Source of the DNA: Pantoea rodasii | GTDB lineage: Bacteria > Pseudomonadota > Gammaproteobacteria > Enterobacterales > Enterobacteriaceae | Reading direction: 5' to 3' | DNA: 64,000 nucleotides | Assembly: GCF_002095465.1 (NCBI RefSeq) | Contig: NZ_MLFP01000086.1 | Coordinates: 434,001-498,000, forward strand | Part shown: positions 56,610-64,000 of the stretch, piece after piece | Layout: each line of letters begins with the position of its first letter | How positions within the stretch are numbered: position 1 is the first letter of the stretch | Made by a program: the position numbers and the translations under genes | Notes under the pieces: generated by a model | Told to the model about the DNA's origin: nothing | The model's input: only the letters and a program-made list of their open reading frames with translations | The model's database searches: none

Positions 56610-57416
56610 ATGTCTTTGATTTGCCCACTTTGCCAGCAAAATTTGCACCAGCAAGCCAACAGCTTTCGCTGTGATGCTGGCCATCAATTCGATCAGGCGA
56701 AAGAAGGGTACGTCAATTTGCTGCCGGTGCAGCATAAAGGCTCTCGCGAACCCGGTGACAGTGCTGAGATGCTGCTGGCGCGTCGTGCGTTTCTCGATGC
56801 CGGACACTATCAGCTATTACGCGATGCGGTCGCGCAGAGTCTGGCGCAACACCTTAATGATCAGGCTACACAAGTATTGGATATCGGCTGCGGTGAAGGC
56901 TATTACACTGCCGCGATGGCCGATGCCTTACCGCAGGCGCAACTCTTTGGCCTCGATGTGGCGAAAGCGGCCATTCGCATGGCGGCCAAACGCTATCGTG
57001 CAGTGAAGTTCTGTGTCGCCTCCAGCCAGCGTTTACCCTTTGCCGATGCATCGCTGGAAGGCATTGTGCGCATTTATGCCCCTTGCAACGAAGCCGAGCT
57101 GAGCCGGGTGGTCAAAACGGGCGGCTATCTGTTAACCGTGACGCCGGGTCCGCACCATCTGCAGCAGTTCAAAGCGCTGATTTATCGTGAAGTACAGCTG
57201 CACGCGGCAGAAGAGAAGGCTTACGAAGGTTTTACCCAGATCGCTCAACACAATCTGCGTTACGACATGACATTGAGCGGGGCCGAAGCGGTGAGTCTGC
57301 TGCAAATGACGCCGTTTGCCTGGCGGGCACGTGAAGAGGTGTGGCAGGCGCTGGCGGCAGCCAACACCTTTAGCTGCGACGCGGATTTTGTCCTGACGCT
57401 ATGGCAGCGCGGTTAA
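56610..57416 (+). CDS. rlmA: RlmA, 23S rRNA m1G745 methyltransferase
   Basis: RlmA methylates N1 of G745 in 23S rRNA. The product is 268 residues (E. coli 269), with an N-terminal zinc finger (CPLC near residue 5-8, then C and H at about 21 and 25), KEGYVNLLPVQHK, SAM motif LDIGCGEGYYT near residues 90-100, GLDVAKAAI and IYAPCNEAEL. The ATG at 56610 after GGAG-like CCGGAG is the family start. Overlaps yobD by 4 bases, convergent. Confidence 0.95.
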   Translation: MSLICPLCQQNLHQQANSFRCDAGHQFDQAKEGYVNLLPVQHKGSREPGDSAEMLLARRAFLDAGHYQLLRDAVAQSLAQHLNDQATQVLDIGCGEGYYTAAMADALPQAQLFGLDVAKAAIRMAAKRYRAVKFCVASSQRLPFADASLEGIVRIYAPCNEAELSRVVKTGGYLLTVTPGPHHLQQFKALIYREVQLHAAEEKAYEGFTQIAQHNLRYDMTLSGAEAVSLLQMTPFAWRAREEVWQALAAANTFSCDADFVLTLWQRG

Positions 57417-57871
57417 CGCGCTTCCACCAGCGTGTTGTAGATGCGTTCGAGGTCGTCGAGCTGCTTCACCGCGACCAGCAGACGACGCTGTTCCAGTTGC
57501 ATCACTAAGATGCCATCCTCTGACAAATTCATGCTTTGAATGCGACGGTAGTCTATCCACACGCTGCCAAAGAACAGCCCTTCGGCTTTCATCAATAATT
57601 TTGGCGTACGCAGCCAAAACAGCCAGATTGCCATAAAACACAGCACCATCAGCAGGGTAGTGCTCAACTGCGGGCCGTGATTACTGACGTTATTCCACAG
57701 CAAAATCAACAGCAACACGATAAAGATACCGCTGTCGATTTTATGACGACGACGTAACGCAACGCGCAGCCTGGTCGGACCTTTACGGCGCGGCAGAATG
57801 GCATCATCGTAGATGGCGAAAGCGGCAAAAGCGATGATCAGCAGGGCAATCAGGGCGTCAGTCAGTGACAT
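57413..57871 (-). CDS. yobD: YobD, DUF986 inner-membrane protein
   Basis: A 152-residue protein (E. coli 152) with three hydrophobic segments (about 5-20, 48-63, 70-88) and the conserved tail WIDYRRIQSMNLSEDGILVMQLEQRR (quoted in part). Function unknown, but it follows manXYZ in E. coli as here, 93 bases downstream of manZ, suggesting a link to mannose PTS expression or assembly. ATG at 57871 gives the family length. Confidence 0.94.
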   Translation of the reverse strand: MSLTDALIALLIIAFAAFAIYDDAILPRRKGPTRLRVALRRRHKIDSGIFIVLLLILLWNNVSNHGPQLSTTLLMVLCFMAIWLFWLRTPKLLMKAEGLFFGSVWIDYRRIQSMNLSEDGILVMQLEQRRLLVAVKQLDDLERIYNTLVEAR

Positions 57872-57963
57872 TACATTTTCTTCCTCAACCGAATTTACCT
57901 CAACGTTGGCGCTCAGGTAACGTCGCTGAAAACAGCCGGGAGCCGAAGCCCCCGACCGGATGA

Positions 57964-58809
57964 TTACAGACCGAGCAGGCCGATCCAGTAACCAAAGATA
58001 CCCAGGGCGAAGAAGCCCACGATAATCCACAGTGCGTTGACCTTGCGGCGCAACAGCCACATACAACCAAAGGTCAGCAGCAGCGGAATCAAACCTGGCA
58101 TCAGCTGATCAAGGATCGACTGAACGGTGGTTACCGTAGTTTTGCCGGTGTGATCGGTAATGCGCGACACCACAAGCGGCACGTTGACATGTGTCCACTT
58201 GTTGACCAGGGCCCCCATAACAAACAGGCCGAGAATCGACGCCCCCTCCGTGAGTTTCTGCAGGAAGCCGCCGCCCATATCGCTGACGATATCCACGCCT
58301 TTGCGATAACCGTACGCTACACCGTAATAACGCGTCAGCATACGCACGGCGTTAAACAGAATAAAGAACAGCAGCGGTCCGAGCAGGCTGCCGCTCATCG
58401 CGATACCTGCACCCAGCGCAGCAAACACTGGACGTACAGTACCCCAGAATATCGGGTCACCTACACCCGCCAGCGGACCCATCAGGCCCACTTTGATACC
58501 GTTGATCGCCGCATCATCAATCGCGGCACCGTTGGCACGCTGTTCTTCCATCGCCATGGTCACACCCAGAACTGGCGCGGCCACATACGGGTGCGTGTTG
58601 AAGAACTCAAGGTGGCGTTTAATCGCTTGTTTACGGTCGTCGTTGTTCTCAGGATACAGGCGACGAATCACCGGCACCATGGAGAAGCAGAATCCCAGCG
58701 CCTGCATACGTTCAAAGTTCCACGAACCCTGAAACAGGTTAGAGCGGATGAACACAGCACGGACGTCGCTTGGGGTGAGTTTCTTTTGAGTATTCGTTGT
58801 ATCAACCAT
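57964..58809 (-). CDS. manZ: ManZ, mannose PTS enzyme IID
   Basis: The IID membrane subunit of the mannose/glucosamine phosphotransferase permease. The product is 281 residues (E. coli 283-286). It has an extended soluble N-terminus (LTPSDVRAVFIRSNLFQGSWNFERMQ in part), LMGPLAGVGDPIFWGT, and membrane helices towards the C-terminus. With ManY it forms the channel also used by phage lambda DNA and class IIa bacteriocins. It follows manY by 14 bases. Confidence 0.96.
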   Translation of the reverse strand: MVDTTNTQKKLTPSDVRAVFIRSNLFQGSWNFERMQALGFCFSMVPVIRRLYPENNDDRKQAIKRHLEFFNTHPYVAAPVLGVTMAMEEQRANGAAIDDAAINGIKVGLMGPLAGVGDPIFWGTVRPVFAALGAGIAMSGSLLGPLLFFILFNAVRMLTRYYGVAYGYRKGVDIVSDMGGGFLQKLTEGASILGLFVMGALVNKWTHVNVPLVVSRITDHTGKTTVTTVQSILDQLMPGLIPLLLTFGCMWLLRRKVNALWIIVGFFALGIFGYWIGLLGL

Positions 58810-58823
58810 GATTTCACCTGTTC

Positions 58824-59624
58824 CTAGTCGAGTTCGTTGTCGAGGTCATTGTGCGCAGGACCGGCCGCCGCAGCGCCCGCGGTGCGGTTATATTTTGGCG
58901 CCAGCTGGATATACAGCACCGCCATCACTACACCAATCACGCCCAGTGCAACCAGGTTGAAGTTGGTGAATGCCGCAGTGACGAAGCCGAGGTAGAAGAA
59001 CGGCATCAGGTAGCCTGCGCGCATCATGTTGATGACCATCGCGTAACCCACGACAACGATCATGCCACCGGCGATATTCAGGCCGTTAGTCACCACTTCT
59101 GGAATCGAACTCAGCAGTTCCTGTACCACACTGGTACCCACGGAGATTGCCACGATCAACGCCGGAATCGCGATACGCATCGCCTGCAACACCAGCGCGG
59201 AAACGTGAATCCAACTGATGGCATTAAGATTGCCTTTCTCGGCGGCCTTATCGGCTGCGTGCTGGAAGGCCACGGTGATGGTACGCACGATGATGGTCAG
59301 AACCTGACCCGCTGCGGCCAGAGGAATCGCCAGTGCGATACCTGCACCGACACTCTGCCCACCGGCGATAACCAGGATAGTAGAGATGATTGACGCCAGC
59401 GCTGCATCAGGTGCAACGGCCGCACCGATGTTCATCCAACCCAGGGCGATCATTTCCAGCGTACCACCAATGATGATACCGGTTTTCATGTCACCCAGAA
59501 CCGCACCAATCAAAGTACAGGCCACCAATGGACGGTGGAACTGGAACTCATCAAGAATCGAACCCATCCCGGCAATACAGGCCACAATAAATATCAGGAT
59601 GATTTGTAGCGTGGTTATTTCCAT
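58824..59624 (-). CDS. manY: ManY, mannose PTS enzyme IIC
   Basis: The IIC membrane subunit, forming the sugar path. The product is 266 residues (E. coli 266) with about nine hydrophobic segments and the conserved QFHRPLVACTLIGAVLGD and GGTLEMIALGWMNIGAA blocks. The ATG at 59624 follows AGGAG; an upstream frame adds eight unrelated residues. Second gene of manXYZ, 57 bases after manX. Confidence 0.96.
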   Translation of the reverse strand: MEITTLQIILIFIVACIAGMGSILDEFQFHRPLVACTLIGAVLGDMKTGIIIGGTLEMIALGWMNIGAAVAPDAALASIISTILVIAGGQSVGAGIALAIPLAAAGQVLTIIVRTITVAFQHAADKAAEKGNLNAISWIHVSALVLQAMRIAIPALIVAISVGTSVVQELLSSIPEVVTNGLNIAGGMIVVVGYAMVINMMRAGYLMPFFYLGFVTAAFTNFNLVALGVIGVVMAVLYIQLAPKYNRTAGAAAAGPAHNDLDNELD

Positions 59625-59681
59625 TGCTTTTCTCCTCAGCAAGGTCACAAGTATTCGCCCGCCAGCGCAGGCAAAAGCGAA

Positions 59682-60647
59682 CTACGGATTGACCTTGGCA
59701 ATCAGGTCCATCATTTTCAGTCTCTGGTCGCTCGAGACTTTACGCACTTCCAGTTCGATACCGCGTTCGTTCAATTTGCGAAAGGCCTCAATGTCTTTCT
59801 GATCGACAGATACCGCATTGTTGACCTGGGTTTTACCCTGCTTAAACGCCATGCCGCCGATGTTGATCGACTTGAGATCAACGCCTTGCTCAACAATGCG
59901 TTCCACATCGGTAGGATTGGTGAACAGCAGCATCACGCGGTCACGGCCATATTTCGGGTTGTTCCACACGCGGATCATCTTGGCGACATCCACCACATGA
60001 GCGGTCACGCCGGGAGGAGCGACCTGTGTCAGCAGTGTTTTACGCACATGATCGTTTGCCACTTCATCACTGACGACGATGATGCGTGTTACGTTGGTCT
60101 CTTTGGTCCAGCGGGTTGCCACCTGGCCGTGAATCAGACGGTCATCAATACGGGCGAGCCCGATCTTCATATGCTCGCCAGGGCCGAGTGGTTTTTGCGG
60201 TTGCACCGGGGCTTTTGCGGCAACAGGTGCTGCAGCTTCCGGCGTTGGCGTTTCGGTCTTCAGGGCTTTGACGCCTTCACGACCGGCTTCCACGGCAATG
60301 TGAATCAGTTCTTCGAATGAGGGATTGTCATCACGACCCATTAAGGTCTCAACCAGCATCGGAATATTGACGCCGGCAATGACATCATAATCCGGCTTGT
60401 CCACCACAATGCGGCTGGCCGCATTGAATGGGCTGCCGCCCCAGGTATCGACCAGGAACAGCACGCCTTTCGACGTGTCGAGTTCTGCCAGTCTCGCCTG
60501 ATACTTTTCGATCAGCGTTTCTGCATTTTCGCCGGGCACGAAATCAATCCATCCGACATTTTCTTGCTCACCCAACAACATTTCTGCTGTCTTAAGCAAC
60601 TGTTCTGCCGCCCAGCCATGTGTACCAATTACAATAGCAATGGTCAC
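59682..60647 (-). CDS. manX: ManX, mannose PTS enzyme IIAB
   Basis: The cytoplasmic phosphoryl-transfer subunit for mannose, glucosamine and related sugars. The product is 321 residues (E. coli 323): IIA domain (about 1-130) with phospho-His10 (IGTHGWAAE), an Ala/Pro linker (about 132-158) and IIB domain with phospho-His173 (DDRLIHGQV). The GTG at 60647 follows GGAGGT at good spacing. In E. coli manX mRNA is repressed by the sRNAs SgrS and DicF near this start; not testable here. Confidence 0.96.
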   Translation of the reverse strand: MTIAIVIGTHGWAAEQLLKTAEMLLGEQENVGWIDFVPGENAETLIEKYQARLAELDTSKGVLFLVDTWGGSPFNAASRIVVDKPDYDVIAGVNIPMLVETLMGRDDNPSFEELIHIAVEAGREGVKALKTETPTPEAAAPVAAKAPVQPQKPLGPGEHMKIGLARIDDRLIHGQVATRWTKETNVTRIIVVSDEVANDHVRKTLLTQVAPPGVTAHVVDVAKMIRVWNNPKYGRDRVMLLFTNPTDVERIVEQGVDLKSINIGGMAFKQGKTQVNNAVSVDQKDIEAFRKLNERGIELEVRKVSSDQRLKMMDLIAKVNP

Positions 60648-61157
60648 TTGCTACCTCCGTTCGCATGAGAGATTCTCTGGCAATGCCGGGAATCATTGAG
60701 AATTACCGTTGTTGATTCAGGTGGATCGTTTTGGTCTAAAGTGAAGAGTGCATCAATAAATATTCCGAAACTGTCCGCTGCACAGCAGTAAGGTCGCGAT
60801 TTATTTTAGTGCGCGAAAAAATAATTTATGTGATGTTTGTCAGCTATTTCGAGCGTAGCGCTGCAAAATTGCATTTATGTTCGTTATTCCTGCGTTTGTG
60901 CAGTTGTATGTAAATGTAATAAAATTTTTTGACGTTGTTGATGTAACTGATACATTAGCGTTCTGTTTAATATTCAGGAGTATCGGGCTTCAGCTCACCT
61001 TTATGGACCGTCACCGACGTCGCTCAACATGTTCTCAGCGCTTTCTGGCGCACACCTCAACGCTCTTCAGCGTGACCTTATTTGCTAACGACCTCACGTC
61101 TCGTCTTATGACGCAGGCTCAATCTCGTTCGCCCCTCTGTGTTGTAAGGAGTCATTG
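60648..61157. other. Divergent control region between manX and yoaE
   Basis: About 510 bases with no supported gene. It must hold the manXYZ promoter, normally activated by CRP and repressed by Mlc. TGTGA-N6-TCAGC at 60829-60844 is a half-decent CRP site. The right half is an untranslated leader of yoaE, with no clear yybP-ykoY manganese riboswitch despite the TerC-family product. A 93-residue frame at 60877-61158 is not family-like. Confidence 0.45.
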
Positions 61158-62723
61158 ATGGAATTTCTCTTCGACCCCTCAATCTGGGCGGGATTACTGA
61201 CGCTGATTGTGCTGGAGATCGTTCTCGGTATTGATAACCTGGTGTTCATTGCCATCCTTGCGGACAAACTGCCGCCGAAGCAGCGTGATAAAGCACGCCT
61301 GATCGGCCTGTCACTCGCTCTGGTGATGCGACTTGGCCTGCTGTCGCTGATTTCGTGGATCGTCACATTGACACGGCCCCTATTCAGCGTAGGCGATTTC
61401 AGTTTTTCCGGACGAGATTTAATTCTGTTGTTCGGTGGCTTGTTCCTGTTATTCAAAGGAACCATGGAACTGCATGAGCGGCTGGAAAGTCGGGGCATGG
61501 ATCATCAGGGTAATAAAGGTTACGCCAGCTTCTGGGCGGTGGTGATTCAGATTGTGGTGCTGGATGCGGTGTTCTCGCTTGATGCGGTAATTACTGCTGT
61601 CGGTATGGTGAACCATTTGCCGGTCATGATGACCGCCGTGGTCATTGCTATGGGTGTGATGCTGCTGGCGTCAAAACCGCTGACGCGCTTTGTTAACGAG
61701 CACCCAACGGTGGTGGTGTTGTGTCTGAGCTTCTTGCTGATGATCGGTTTGTCATTGGTGGCAGAGGGCTTTGGTTTCCACATCCCGAAAGGCTATCTGT
61801 ACGCCGCGATTGGTTTCTCCATCGTTATCGAACTGTTCAACCAGATTGCGCGACGTAACTTTATACGCCATCAGGAACATCGGCCGATGCGCGAGCGCAC
61901 CGCCGAAGCCATTCTGCGTTTAATGGGCGGTCGCCAGCGTAATCAGCCTGCCACTAATGAGGAAGCGTCGCTGGCCCAGGCGATGCCGCAGGAAGCGTTT
62001 AAGGACGAAGAACGTTACATGATCAACGGTGTGTTGACGCTGTCACAGCGTTCAATCCGCAGCATCATGACGCCGCGTGGCAATATCTCGTGGGTAGACG
62101 TTTCCCGACCGCTGGATGAAATCCGCATTCAGCTGCTGGACACGCCGCACAGTTTGTTCCCGGTATGTCGCGGCGAACTGGATGAGATCATCGGTGTGGT
62201 GCGCGCCAAAGAGCTGTTGGTGGCACTGGAGCACGGCATGGATGTGGCGACCTTTGCGGCGAACACGCCAGCCATCGTCGTGCCGGAAACGCTGGACCCG
62301 ATCAACCTGCTGGGCGTGTTACGTCGTGCTAAGGGCAGCTTTGTTATCGTCACCAACGAATTTGGTGTGGTGCAGGGCCTGATTACCCCGCTGGACGTGC
62401 TGGAAGCGATTGCCGGTGAGTTCCCGGATGAAGATGAAACGCCGGATATCATTGCCGATGGCGATGGCTGGTTAGTGAAGGGTGGGACCGACCTGCACTC
62501 GCTGCAGCAGCTGCTTGATCACCACGAGCTGGTCGATCGCGATGAAGATCACGCCTCGCTGGCGGGCTTACTGATTGCCCAGAAAGGTCAGCTGCCGCTG
62601 CCGGGTGAAATCATCGACTTGCCGCCACTGCATTTCCAAATCATCGAAGCCACGGATTACCGGATTGATTTGGTGCGTGTGACCAAAGACAAGCCGCATG
62701 ACGATGAAGAGCATGACGCCTAA
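61158..62723 (+). CDS. yoaE: YoaE, TerC-family membrane protein with CBS and CorC domains
   Basis: A 521-residue protein (E. coli 518). The N-terminal TerC domain (about 1-240) has seven hydrophobic segments and acidic motifs EIVLGIDNLVFIAILAD and LDAVFSLDAVITA. A CBS pair (about 300-425) and a CorC_HlyC domain (about 435-515) follow. TerC relatives act in metal handling, often manganese or tellurite, at the membrane; the precise substrate is unknown. The ATG at 61158 follows AAGGAG. Confidence 0.94.
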   Translation: MEFLFDPSIWAGLLTLIVLEIVLGIDNLVFIAILADKLPPKQRDKARLIGLSLALVMRLGLLSLISWIVTLTRPLFSVGDFSFSGRDLILLFGGLFLLFKGTMELHERLESRGMDHQGNKGYASFWAVVIQIVVLDAVFSLDAVITAVGMVNHLPVMMTAVVIAMGVMLLASKPLTRFVNEHPTVVVLCLSFLLMIGLSLVAEGFGFHIPKGYLYAAIGFSIVIELFNQIARRNFIRHQEHRPMRERTAEAILRLMGGRQRNQPATNEEASLAQAMPQEAFKDEERYMINGVLTLSQRSIRSIMTPRGNISWVDVSRPLDEIRIQLLDTPHSLFPVCRGELDEIIGVVRAKELLVALEHGMDVATFAANTPAIVVPETLDPINLLGVLRRAKGSFVIVTNEFGVVQGLITPLDVLEAIAGEFPDEDETPDIIADGDGWLVKGGTDLHSLQQLLDHHELVDRDEDHASLAGLLIAQKGQLPLPGEIIDLPPLHFQIIEATDYRIDLVRVTKDKPHDDEEHDA

Positions 62724-62743
62724 GCGTTAAGCTAATCTTCACC

Positions 62744-62777
62744 AAAAAGGCCGACATCCATGATGTCGGCCTTTTCT
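62744..62777 (+). terminator. Rho-independent terminator after yoaE
   Basis: A perfect 14-bp stem AAAAGGCCGACATC/GATGTCGGCCTTTT with a 3-base loop, then CTTT. Confidence 0.9.
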
Positions 62778-62950
62778 TTATGCATCGAACCGTCCTGAAT
62801 AGCGTTGACAGATTTTACTCACTCACTGAGAAATAGATAATGAACGAGTATGTTAAACGCTCCACGCGATTGAACTATTCCAGGGACAGCGTTATACAGA
62901 CCGCAAAAATGCCACATGAAGTCGGTAAAAGGGGATGAGGAGTAAAGCGT

Positions 62951-62970
62951 ACGCCGCATGGATGCGGCGT
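62951..62970. repeat. REP-like palindrome in the yoaE-pde gap
   Basis: ACGCCGCAT-GG-ATGCGGCGT is a perfect 9-bp palindrome, GC-rich like the E. coli REP/PU family, followed by CTACAGGGATGTA. It lies in a 300-base gap (62778-63077) with no other gene. Dispersed-repeat status is inferred from form only; I see no second copy in this window. Confidence 0.4.
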
Positions 62971-63077
62971 CCGAGGCTACAGGGATGTATTCACGCCGTC
63001 TTTAAGGAACATCCCCCTTTACCGGCTGGAACGCACCACAGGCACAGCACCCCAACATCAGACACAGCAACCCACCA

Positions 63078-64000
63078 TCAGGCCCTCAAATGCGCATGGT
63101 GCTGTTCCAGCCAGACAGGGAAGTCTTCGATCGGCATTGGACGGGCGTAGTAATAGCCCTGCAAGTGATCCACGCCGCGCTCCCGCAGATAATGGGCCTG
63201 CTCAGCGGTTTCGACACCCTCAGCCACCAATGAAATGTTCAGACGCTGTGCCAGCGAAATCACCATATCTGTCACCGTGGCGTTGATGGCATCTGTGCCG
63301 ATAGCCGCGGTGAAAATCTTGTCAATTTTCAGCACGTCCGGCTTCAGGTCTTTCAGATAGGCGAGGGAACTGTGCCCGGTGCCGAAATCATCAATCGCCA
63401 GACGCACGCCGATCTCATGCAACTGCGACACCACAGATTGATCGATCACCGGCAACGCATCGCGCTCGGTTAATTCAACCACCAGCTTCGGTATAGGGTT
63501 CGCTGGCCACCAAATACTTTGTAAGTCTTCAACAATCGCCCGATCGCGGAAATGGCTGGCAGCCACATTTATCGCAATATGGAAAGAAGAGCACTGTGGC
63601 AGGTTTGGCAATTCATCAACGACTTTTGCCAGCACGAAACGCGTCAGTGGCGCGATCAGATTTTGGCGCTCAGCTAACGGAATAAATACATCCGGCGCAA
63701 CCCAGCCCTGACGCGCGTTATGCCAGCGTAGCAACAGCTCAATGCCATCACATTCACCACTTTTGGCATTAATCAGCGGCTGGCAATACACCATAAATTC
63801 ATTTGCCGTGATGCCATAACTGATTTGCCAACTCAGGCTCATGCGGTTTGCTGTCGCCAGCCAGACAATATAGCCCATCAGTAAACTCAACAGCACGGCG
63901 AGCGGGAGCTGTGATGGAAGCGTATGCAGGGCTAACCGCGCCGGAGAAGGGCCGTACAAGGTGATGCTAAAAGGATACCGCAGCGAGGACTGATCGTAAG
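63078..64000 (-). CDS. EAL-domain cyclic-di-GMP phosphodiesterase (5' partial)
   Basis: The frame is open to the right window edge, so the N-terminus is missing. The visible 307 residues hold a transmembrane segment (LPLAVLLSLLMGYIVWLA) and a complete EAL domain: the EAL position as GIELLLRWH, INVAASHF, ELTERD, the DDFGTGHSSL loop, KIDKIF and VAEGVETAEQ. All usual catalytic residues are present, so it should hydrolyse c-di-GMP. A membrane helix directly before EAL suits the CSS-motif periplasmic-sensing type, such as E. coli YoaD (PdeD), which is next to yoaE. In that case the missing part would be a disulfide-sensing periplasmic domain. Confidence 0.9.
   Translation of the reverse strand, partial: YDQSSLRYPFSITLYGPSPARLALHTLPSQLPLAVLLSLLMGYIVWLATANRMSLSWQISYGITANEFMVYCQPLINAKSGECDGIELLLRWHNARQGWVAPDVFIPLAERQNLIAPLTRFVLAKVVDELPNLPQCSSFHIAINVAASHFRDRAIVEDLQSIWWPANPIPKLVVELTERDALPVIDQSVVSQLHEIGVRLAIDDFGTGHSSLAYLKDLKPDVLKIDKIFTAAIGTDAINATVTDMVISLAQRLNISLVAEGVETAEQAHYLRERGVDHLQGYYYARPMPIEDFPVWLEQHHAHLRA

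Noticed and set aside
58150..58827. 225-residue plus-strand frame across manZ
   Set aside because: Shadow of manZ codons; composition rich in His/Arg/Thr and no family resemblance.
60960..61157. Manganese (yybP-ykoY) riboswitch before the TerC-family gene
   Set aside because: I looked for the conserved core in the leader and did not find it.
60877..61158. 93-residue frame before yoaE
   Set aside because: Low-complexity, no ribosome-binding site, ends at the yoaE start; probably leader sequence.
1..64000. CRISPR array, prophage, insertion sequence, tRNA or rRNA
   Set aside because: No regularly spaced repeats, transposase, integrase or tRNA-like cloverleaf was seen; gene order is continuous backbone.

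Overview
The window is conserved chromosomal backbone from a gammaproteobacterium of the order Enterobacterales. Gene order follows the Escherichia coli flhB-argS-aspS-ruv-znu-zwf-ptrB-prc-kdgR-cspC-man-yoaE stretch almost gene for gene. Accessory differences (no edd, extra small genes, a glycerol-dehydrogenase-like gene beside a RhtB exporter) and moderate GC suggest Erwiniaceae, most likely Pantoea or a close relative. The genus is inference. I see no rRNA, tRNA, CRISPR array, prophage or insertion sequence.

Layout. 0.4-4.1 kb: flagellar export operon flhB-flhA-flhE. 4.1-9 kb: argS, a small membrane protein, yecM, a MalY/PatB-type C-S lyase and cutC. 9-14.6 kb: a secreted YD-repeat-like protein, glycerol dehydrogenase, a RhtB exporter, cmoA-cmoB (tRNA wobble modification) and yecE. 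14.7-20.3 kb: aspS-nudB and yebC-ruvC with LexA-controlled ruvA-ruvB. 20.3-25.3 kb: znuCB and divergent znuA around a Zur box, then mepM and lpxM (envelope). 25.4-33.1 kb: MdfA-like pump, pykA, hexR, zwf, eda and purT, with readable HexR, KdgR and PurR operators. 33.2-38.7 kb: yebE, ptrB, holE-exoX and the copper operon yobA-yebZ-yebY. 38.8-42 kb: the sRNA SdsR, several small or unrecognised genes and pphA. 42-54 kb: rsmF, letA-letB, msrC, proQ-prc, htpX, yebQ and kdgR. 54.5-57.9 kb: yobH, yebO, a long structured intergenic region, yobF-cspC, rlmA and yobD. 58-64 kb: manXYZ, yoaE and a partial EAL phosphodiesterase.

A recurring oddity is that eight genes (flhA twice, the 9.2-kb secreted protein, yecE, ruvA, hexR, rsmF, letB, msrC) are broken by a single missing base, mostly inside short homopolymers, while both flanking parts stay highly conserved. 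Nine such lesions in 64 kb, several in genes that are rarely lost, look like sequencing or assembly error rather than decay. They are listed as pseudogene only because the reading frame is broken as given.

I did not find a convincing new multi-gene system. The best leads for new biology are small: short membrane proteins of 40, 35 and 55 residues with good ribosome-binding sites, the shortened yobF with homology continuing past its stop, the hairpin-rich region before yobF-cspC, and the secreted YD-repeat-like protein.
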